This document shows positions 6,659 through 11,285 of a stretch of DNA of 11,285 nt, piece after piece (positions within the stretch are counted from its first letter, which is position 1; each line of letters opens with the position of its first letter). The notes under the pieces are model-generated. The model made no database searches. It saw only the letters and a list, made by a program, of their open reading frames with translations, and was not told the origin of the DNA. The stretch covers positions 1 through 11,285 of the forward strand of contig JAKAPV010000077.1 of NCBI GenBank assembly GCA_021806845.1, in the 5' to 3' direction. Source of the DNA: Bacillota bacterium. GTDB lineage: Bacteria; Bacillota; Sulfobacillia; JAJZYS01; JAJYTV01. The translations under genes and the position numbers were made by a program.

Positions 6659-8274
6659 ATGGGTTTTCCCGCCGGGCAGCCCTTGCCCGCATGGCGTCCG
6701 AACCGTTCGACCTTCTGGTTGTCGGCGGCGGCATCACCGGCTGCGGCGTCGCGCGGGAAGCGGCGCTGCGCGGCCTGAAGGTGGCGCTCGTGGAGGCGCG
6801 GGATTTCGCGAGCGGCACGTCCAGCCGTTCGACCCGCCTGATCCACGGAGGCCTGCGCTACCTGCGCCAGGGCGAGCTGCGGCTCGTGCGCGAGTCGGTC
6901 CGCGAGCGCCAGGTGCTGCTCTCCATGGCACCGCACCTTGTACGACCGTTGCCCTTCCTGTTCCCCGTCTACGCGGGGGATCCCGATCCCCTGCCGGCCG
7001 TCCGGCTGGGCATCGCCGTCTACAACCGGCTGGGCGGCCTGCCAATCCAATCGCGAGAGCTGCTGTTGCCCCCAGACGCGGTGCTGGAGGCGATGCCCCT
7101 CCTGCGCAGGCAGGGCCTGCGCGGCGGCGCCCGCTATGAGGACGCCCTGACGGACGACGCGCGGCTCACGCTCGCGGTGGCGCAGTCCGCCGCGGCGGAG
7201 GGGGCGGCGGTGGCCAATTACTGCCGCGCGCTACGCTACACGGCCGGGGGGAGTGGCGGGATGCGGGTCGCCCAGGTGCGCGACGAGGAATCCGGCGACG
7301 TCTTCGACATTGCCGCAGCGCACATCCTGATCGCCGCCGGCCCTTGGACAGATGCGGCGCGGCTGGGTCGCTCGCCGCTCCTGAGGCTCACCAAGGGGGT
7401 GCACCTGGCCGTCCGGCGCGAGGACCTGCCGCTCGCGACGGCGTGCGTTCTGCGCGGGGCCGATCGCCGCCTGATGTTCGCCGTGCCGGACGGTCCGGTA
7501 TCGTACATCGGCACGACCGACACCGACGTCGACGCGCCGGATGACGACGCGATCAACTCCGATGACGCGCGGTACGTCCTCGCGGCGGCACAGCGTGCCT
7601 TCCCCGGAGCAAACCTCGAGCCGGACGCAGTGATCGGCGCCTGGGCGGGGGTGCGCCCGCTCGTGCGAGCCGGCAGCGCCGCCTTGCCGTCTCGCGTCTC
7701 CCGCGACTACAAGCTGCATTTCGCGCAGGACGGGCTCGTCTACGTGGCCGGCGGCAAGCTCACCGCCTTCCGCGCGATGGCGGAGCACATCGTCGACAGG
7801 CTCTTTCCCGCAACCCGCGGCGCGCAGGCCCGCGCCCGCAGCATCCGCCCGCTGCCCGGCGGCGAGGGGGCCCTTCCCGGCCCGGAAGACTGGCGGCGGC
7901 TGGGCCGAGTCGTTTCCATCCCTTCTCCAGTGCTTTCTTGGGAACTCACGGCGTACGGCAGCGCGGCGGCGAACGTGCTCGCGGAGCTGCCGGCGGAACG
8001 CAAGGACTCTCCGCCCCTCTACCGCGTTGCGCGCATGCGGCTGCGCTACGCTGTACTCGAGGAAATGGCACTGCACCTCACCGACGTCCTGCTCCGGCGC
8101 ACGAGCTTGCTGCGTTTCGGCGGTCCCGGCGTGCGCGGCCGGATCGCGCCCTTGGGCGCGGAGATGGCGGAGCTGCAAGGATGGTCGGAGACCCGCCGAG
8201 AAGCCGAGGTGGCGGCCGCGGAGCGGGCGTTCAACAGTATGTTCGCCTGGCGGCAGCGCCTGCCGCAGCCCTAG
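6655..8274 (+). CDS. glpD: Aerobic FAD-dependent glycerol-3-phosphate dehydrogenase
   Basis: Oxidises sn-glycerol 3-phosphate to dihydroxyacetone phosphate and passes electrons to the quinone pool; peripheral on the inner face of the membrane. Evidence: Rossmann FAD motif VVGGGITGCG at about residues 22-31; GTSSRSTRLIHGGLRYL at 54-70, the family's flavin- and substrate-site signature; a second signature GGKLTAFRAMA at 366-376, with F where Y is usual; and a C-terminal helical cap domain ending after about 539 residues, close to the family's 500-560. The ATG at 6655 overlaps the glpK stop (ATGA), so the two form a coupled operon that turns glycerol into a glycolytic intermediate. The weak GGCGGG upstream fits initiation by coupling. 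No obvious strong terminator follows. Confidence 0.95.
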   Translation: MNGFSRRAALARMASEPFDLLVVGGGITGCGVAREAALRGLKVALVEARDFASGTSSRSTRLIHGGLRYLRQGELRLVRESVRERQVLLSMAPHLVRPLPFLFPVYAGDPDPLPAVRLGIAVYNRLGGLPIQSRELLLPPDAVLEAMPLLRRQGLRGGARYEDALTDDARLTLAVAQSAAAEGAAVANYCRALRYTAGGSGGMRVAQVRDEESGDVFDIAAAHILIAAGPWTDAARLGRSPLLRLTKGVHLAVRREDLPLATACVLRGADRRLMFAVPDGPVSYIGTTDTDVDAPDDDAINSDDARYVLAAAQRAFPGANLEPDAVIGAWAGVRPLVRAGSAALPSRVSRDYKLHFAQDGLVYVAGGKLTAFRAMAEHIVDRLFPATRGAQARARSIRPLPGGEGALPGPEDWRRLGRVVSIPSPVLSWELTAYGSAAANVLAELPAERKDSPPLYRVARMRLRYAVLEEMALHLTDVLLRRTSLLRFGGPGVRGRIAPLGAEMAELQGWSETRREAEVAAAERAFNSMFAWRQRLPQP

Positions 8275-8428
8275 TCGCCCCAGAAGAAACAGGCATTTGA
8301 ACGGGTTTTCGTTGTTGGCATCGGCGGCGGCGGGCAAGCCGCAGAAACCAAGGCACTCAACCGTTGCGGAGTAGAATGTCCTCGTCGGGGCAGGGCGCAG
8401 AGGATTTCGGCCTTCTCCGCCTGCTGCC

Positions 8429-8457
8429 TTGACGGCTCCAGGGGGCCGATCTATACT
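8429..8457 (+). promoter_or_regulatory. Sigma-70-type promoter for the proS leader
   Basis: TTGACG (8429-8434), exactly 17 bases, TATACT (8452-8457): five of six matches to each hexamer. Transcription would begin near 8464, just before the T-box leader, giving a leader of about 260 bases. Confidence 0.8.
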
Positions 8458-8463
8458 CTCGGA

Positions 8464-8696
8464 AACAAGCGACGAAGGGGCCAGTAGCGGTCCCGGGGAG
8501 TGCAGAGACCCGGCGAGAGGTGCGATGCCGGGACGCCCTGGACGCGAATCCCACCCCGGAGCTGGCGACGAAGAGCCGCCCGGCAGCCCGCCGTGAACCG
8601 GGTATCGTCCGCCCTTGGGCGGACGAACTGAGATGGCCTTTGGCCGAATGAAGGTGGCACCGCGGGCCCCGCCCCGCCCTTCGCAGGGCGGGGCGT
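8464..8696 (+). promoter_or_regulatory. T-box leader (tRNA-Pro-sensing riboswitch) of proS
   Basis: Senses the charging state of tRNA-Pro and should raise proS expression when uncharged tRNA builds up. Stem I: base GCCAG 8480-8484 with CTGGC 8562-8566, preceded by GACGAAG and followed by the AGTAG element; second helix CCGGGG 8493-8498 with CCCCGG 8554-8559; GCAGAGA and a distal stem CCCGGC/GCCGGG (8509-8514, 8527-8532) with GAGAGGTGCGA in its loop. The specifier loop reads GAAT-CCC-ACC, placing codon CCC (proline) at 8550-8552 followed by the conserved A. Stem III is the hairpin 8606-8625. The T-box sequence AAGGTGGCACCGCGG is at 8651-8665, with TGGC (8655-8658) to pair with the tRNA 3' end. 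The codon and the downstream gene agree. Confidence 0.93.
8670..8695 (+). terminator. T-box terminator/sequestrator hairpin before proS
   Basis: Perfect 10-bp GC stem, CGCCCCGCCC (8670-8679) with GGGCGGGGCG (8686-8695), loop TTCGCA. It sits where a T-box terminator should be, but is followed by TCTGCATG and not by a U-run. An outer helix can extend it: 8660-8667, inside the T-box, with 8703-8710, next to the Shine-Dalgarno. It may therefore control translation and not, or not only, transcription. Confidence 0.7.
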
Positions 8697-8722
8697 CTGC
8701 ATGTCCGCGGGAGGTGCTTTGC

Positions 8723-10429
8723 GTGCGCTTGTCCGAACTGCTGCTGAGAACCCGCAAGGAGGCCCCGGCCGACGCCGAACTCGCCAGTCACAAGCTGCTG
8801 GTGCGCGCCGGCTATGTGCAGCGCTTTGGCGCCGGAATCTACGCCTTGACCCCGCTTGGCCTGCGCGCTCTCCGACGGATCGAGGCTGTCGTCCGCGAGG
8901 AGATGGAGGCGATCGGCGCCCAGGAACTGCTGCTGCCCCTTGTCCAGCCGGCGGACGCCTGGCAGCAGAGCGGCCGGTATGACGCGATCGACGAGTCGCT
9001 CCTGCGCTTCACCGACCGCGCCGGGCACCGGCATGTGCTGGCGATGACCCACGAGGAGACCGCCACGGCCCTAATCGCCGATATCGTGCATTCCTACCGC
9101 CAGTTGCCGCTGCTCGTCTTCCAGATCCAGCTCAAGTTCCGCGACGAGCTGCGGCCGAGGGGCGGGCTGATCCGCCTGCGCGAGTTCCTGATGAAGGACG
9201 CCTACAGCTTCCACGCGTCCGAAGAGGACATGGCGCGCTGCTATGCGGAGGTGGCCGCCGTCTACCGCAGGATCTTCCGGCGTCTCGAGCTGCCCGTCCT
9301 GGAGGTGGCTGCAGACACGGGTATCATGGGAGGCGCGCAGAGCCATGAGTTCACGCTGCCCTGCGCCCAGGGAGAGGACCGGCTGCTCGTCTGCGGCTGC
9401 GGCTACGCCGCGAACAGCGAGGTAGCCCCTGTCTCCGCAAAGCACGGCGGCCAAGTTGCACGGGAGGATCTGCGCGTCGTGGAGACGCCCGGCGCCCACA
9501 CCATCGCCGCGCTCTGCGCAGCACTGGGCGTGCCCGCAGACCGCACGCTGAAGGCGGTCTTCTGCGCCGCCGGCGACGAGACCGTCATGGCACTCGTGCG
9601 GGGAGACCGCGAGGTCTGCCTGCCGAAGCTGCAGACGGCGATCGGCACCGCCGTGCGTCCTCTGTCGTCCGCGGAGAGCCGCGCCCGCGGCCTCGTCGTC
9701 GGTTTCGCGGGCCCCGTCGGGCTCCGGCTCCCCGGCCCTCTGCGGATCGTGCTCGACGCGGGCCTCATGGGCGCGGAGGGTCTCGTCGCGGGCGCAAACC
9801 AAGAGGACTGCCACTTCATGGGAGTGTCCGCAGAGCGCGACATCGCGGCCGACGTCCGCGCGGACATCGCGCTCGCCCGGGCCGGGGATCCCTGCCCGGT
9901 CTGCGGCGTTGCCCTTTCCGAGGAGCGCGGCATCGAGGTCGGCAACATCTTCAAGCTGGGCACGTTCTACAGCCGCTCGCTGGGCGCGCTCGCCACCGGC
10001 GCGGACGGCCGGGCCGCCCCCCTGGAGATGGCCTCGTACGGCATCGGCATCACGCGCCTCCTCGCGGCCATCGTCGAGGCACACCACGATGACCGCGGCA
10101 TCGCATGGCCGCCTTCCGCGGCCCCGTACGCCATCCACCTCGTCGCGGCCGGTGACGCGCGCGAGGTATGCGACGCCGCGGAGCGGCTCTACAGCGACCT
10201 CGGCGAGCGCCGTGTGCTCTACGATGACCGCGCCGTCTCGGCCGGCGTAAAGTTTCAGGATGCGGACCTCCTCGGCATGCCGCTGCGCGTGACGGTGGGC
10301 TTGAAGTCGCTCGCGCAAAGTGCCGTCGAGATCCGCTGGAGGGCGGGGGGCGAAGCGGAGCTGGTCGATCTTTCTGCAGCCGCGGATATCCTTCAGCGTC
10401 TCGGGGACGGCAAATCTGGCCTATACTGA
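8723..10429 (+). CDS. proS: Prolyl-tRNA synthetase, bacterial type with editing insertion
   Basis: Class II aminoacyl-tRNA synthetase attaching proline to tRNA-Pro. It starts VRLSELLLRTRKE, matching the family's MRLS-K-like N-terminus. Motif 2 region KFRDELRPR has F139-R140-D141-E142, then REFLMKDAYSFH; ADTGIMGGAQSHEF follows. The roughly 160-residue editing (INS) domain lies between CGCGYAANSEVA (about residue 223) and CPVCG (about 390), with the editing lysine probably in RTLKAV. GIEVGNIFKLGTFYS, motif 3 YGIGITRLL from Y439, and the anticodon-binding domain complete the protein. At 568 residues it is normal for the bacterial type. The start GTG at 8723 has GGGAGG eight bases upstream (8709-8714); upstream reading in this frame is leader RNA. 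Expression is governed by the T-box in front. Confidence 0.96.
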   Translation: MRLSELLLRTRKEAPADAELASHKLLVRAGYVQRFGAGIYALTPLGLRALRRIEAVVREEMEAIGAQELLLPLVQPADAWQQSGRYDAIDESLLRFTDRAGHRHVLAMTHEETATALIADIVHSYRQLPLLVFQIQLKFRDELRPRGGLIRLREFLMKDAYSFHASEEDMARCYAEVAAVYRRIFRRLELPVLEVAADTGIMGGAQSHEFTLPCAQGEDRLLVCGCGYAANSEVAPVSAKHGGQVAREDLRVVETPGAHTIAALCAALGVPADRTLKAVFCAAGDETVMALVRGDREVCLPKLQTAIGTAVRPLSSAESRARGLVVGFAGPVGLRLPGPLRIVLDAGLMGAEGLVAGANQEDCHFMGVSAERDIAADVRADIALARAGDPCPVCGVALSEERGIEVGNIFKLGTFYSRSLGALATGADGRAAPLEMASYGIGITRLLAAIVEAHHDDRGIAWPPSAAPYAIHLVAAGDAREVCDAAERLYSDLGERRVLYDDRAVSAGVKFQDADLLGMPLRVTVGLKSLAQSAVEIRWRAGGEAELVDLSAAADILQRLGDGKSGLY

Positions 10430-10545
10430 GGCGAGACCGACTTCTATTCGAATTCTCAGCTTGGCCTAAGACGCCATTCATGTATCGGGTGCATGCTTGG
10501 GTCGAAGGGGCGGTCTTGTTCCGCAAGGCCAGAAGAGGTGGTCAC

Positions 10546-10674
10546 ATGGAGAAGACCCGCACGACGTGGCGTCAACGCTTCCACACCGCAATCGTGCTGA
10601 CGCTGCTTTCCGTGATCGGTGTGTTCGGCGTACTCCTCGTCGCTTACGGCGGCTCGACAGTGCGCCCGTTCTGA
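10546..10674 (+). CDS. 42-residue single-pass membrane microprotein, function unknown
   Basis: Short charged N-terminus (MEKTRTTWRQR), one hydrophobic helix at about residues 14-36 (AIVLTLLSVIGVFGVLLVAYG), and a short GGSTVRPF tail. The basic N-terminal flank predicts the N-terminus in the cytoplasm. ATG at 10546 is chosen because GAGG lies seven bases upstream (10535-10538); an in-frame ATG at 10480 has no such site. It follows proS by 116 bases on the same strand and is followed at once by a strong terminator, consistent with an expressed small gene. I do not recognise the family. It could be a membrane-protein accessory subunit or a small stress protein; neither is supported by more than its shape. 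Confidence 0.6.
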   Translation: MEKTRTTWRQRFHTAIVLTLLSVIGVFGVLLVAYGGSTVRPF

Positions 10675-10683
10675 GCAAGGCAG

Positions 10684-10724
10684 AAACGTGACGTCCCCGG
10701 CGGTCAGCCGGGGACGTCACGTTT
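10684..10724. terminator. Bidirectional terminator between convergent genes
   Basis: Perfect 18-bp stem (10684-10701 with 10707-10724) and five-base loop GGTCA. The arms begin with AAA and end with TTT followed by GCTTCT, so both directions give a GC-rich stem running into U residues. It lies ten bases after the microprotein stop and seven bases from the murB stop. Confidence 0.92.
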
Positions 10725-10730
10725 GCTTCT

Positions 10731-11285
10731 CTAGGGGCCGACGATCACGGGTTCGCGCTGCAGGTGCACCCCGAACGCCCGCTCGACGCCCGCCTCGATC
10801 TCATCGGCGAGCGCCAGCAGTTCCGCGGTCGTGCCGCTGTAGTTCACGAGCGCCAGCGTATGGTTCTCGGAGATGCCGGCGCCGCCGCGGCGCAGCCCTT
10901 TCCGAAAGCCCGCCCGCTCGATGATCCAGGCGGCAGGGACCTTGCGACCGCCCTCGGCCGGGAAGGTGGGGGGCTCCGGCGGGTCGTCGGGGAAGTGCTG
11001 GCGCAGGCGCTCGCGCAGCGTGCGATAGGCGGTTTCGTCGAGCACGGGGTTCAGGAAGAAGGAACCGACCGATCGCGAGTTCGGGTCCTTCGGGTCGTAA
11101 ACCATGGATTTGCCGCGGCGCAGCGTGAGGACCGCCTCACGCGTCAGCTGCAGCGCCTCCCCTGGCGCGGCCTCCTGCACGCCGAGCGAACGCGCCGCCC
11201 GCGCGAGCTCGGGGTAGACGAGCGCCGGCCGCGCGCCGCGGCGCAGCCGGTATGCGACCCGCGTGATGATGTAGCGGAGATCGGA
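10731..11285 (-). CDS. murB: UDP-N-acetylenolpyruvoylglucosamine reductase (partial, N-terminus beyond window)
   Basis: Flavoenzyme of peptidoglycan precursor synthesis, reducing the enolpyruvyl ether to the lactyl group of UDP-MurNAc with NADPH, in the cytoplasm. The 184 visible residues cover the end of the FAD domain and the substrate-binding domain: LRRGKSMVYDPKDPNSRSVGSFFLNP carries the catalytic serine in GSFF; then PAAWIIERAGFRKG, the ISENHTLALVN segment, and the C-terminal REPV with the active-site glutamate. The pattern resembles the E. coli/actinobacterial (type I) enzyme more than the B. subtilis type. The frame is open to the window edge; the stop is TAG at 10733-10731. It converges on the microprotein gene across the shared terminator. 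Confidence 0.94.
   Translation of the reverse strand, partial: SDLRYIITRVAYRLRRGARPALVYPELARAARSLGVQEAAPGEALQLTREAVLTLRRGKSMVYDPKDPNSRSVGSFFLNPVLDETAYRTLRERLRQHFPDDPPEPPTFPAEGGRKVPAAWIIERAGFRKGLRRGGAGISENHTLALVNYSGTTAELLALADEIEAGVERAFGVHLQREPVIVGP

Noticed and set aside
8549..8551. Specifier read as UCC (serine), which with UGGC would fit tRNA-Ser with G73
   Set aside because: The usual arrangement GAAU-codon-ACC, with a purine after the codon, puts CCC in the codon position, and the gene downstream is proS, not serS.
8615..8722. Upstream extension of proS
   Set aside because: It would translate stem III, the T-box and the hairpin; the conserved synthetase N-terminus and the Shine-Dalgarno both point to GTG 8723.
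7231..8757. Minus-strand open frame of 508 codons across glpD and the T-box
   Set aside because: Antisense to glpD motifs and to the T-box leader; low-complexity shadow.
10422..10427. TATACT at the end of proS as a -10 box for the microprotein gene
   Set aside because: No -35-like hexamer at 16-18 bases and no extended -10; it overlaps the proS stop and is probably coincidental.

Overview
The window is GC-rich bacterial DNA with tightly packed genes and mostly housekeeping content. The best lineage clue is a T-box (tRNA-sensing) leader in front of the prolyl-tRNA synthetase gene. T-boxes of this kind are typical of Bacillota and also occur in some other, mostly Gram-positive or Chloroflexota-like, groups. 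The partial MurB looks closer to the actinobacterial/E. coli type than to the B. subtilis type. I therefore infer a high-GC Bacillota or a neighbouring deep lineage and do not settle the phylum.

Layout: (1) 1-1636, minus strand: most of an ABC-F ATPase, cut at its C-terminus by the window edge. (2) 1743-4354, minus strand: a two-gene tetR-efflux operon. The genes overlap by four bases (TTGA), a hairpin follows the efflux gene, and a 17-bp near-perfect palindrome lies just upstream of tetR and is a good operator candidate. The tetR frame has no canonical start codon where one is needed. (3) 4355-4747: a 393-bp intergenic region, locally AT-richer, with several inverted repeats. It separates tetR from a divergent gene for a small RRM-type RNA-binding protein (4748-5017), which is followed by a strong terminator. 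(4) 5174-8274, plus strand: glpK-glpD, overlapping by ATGA. GlpK phosphorylates glycerol and GlpD oxidises the product to dihydroxyacetone phosphate; no glycerol facilitator gene is visible. (5) 8429-10429: a good sigma-70 promoter, a T-box leader with a proline (CCC) specifier, and proS. (6) 10546-10674: a 42-residue single-pass membrane microprotein of unknown role. (7) 10684-10724: a perfect 18-bp stem serving as a bidirectional terminator between the convergent microprotein and murB genes. (8) 10731-11285, minus strand: the C-terminal part of murB.

I see no mobile element, CRISPR array, tRNA or rRNA gene, and no clearly new multi-gene system. The most interesting items are the T-box leader, whose terminal structure looks able to occlude the proS ribosome binding site and whose tRNA-end-binding base does not match the usual tRNA-Pro; the possible AUC start of tetR; and the unusually large, internally repetitive loop of the efflux pump.
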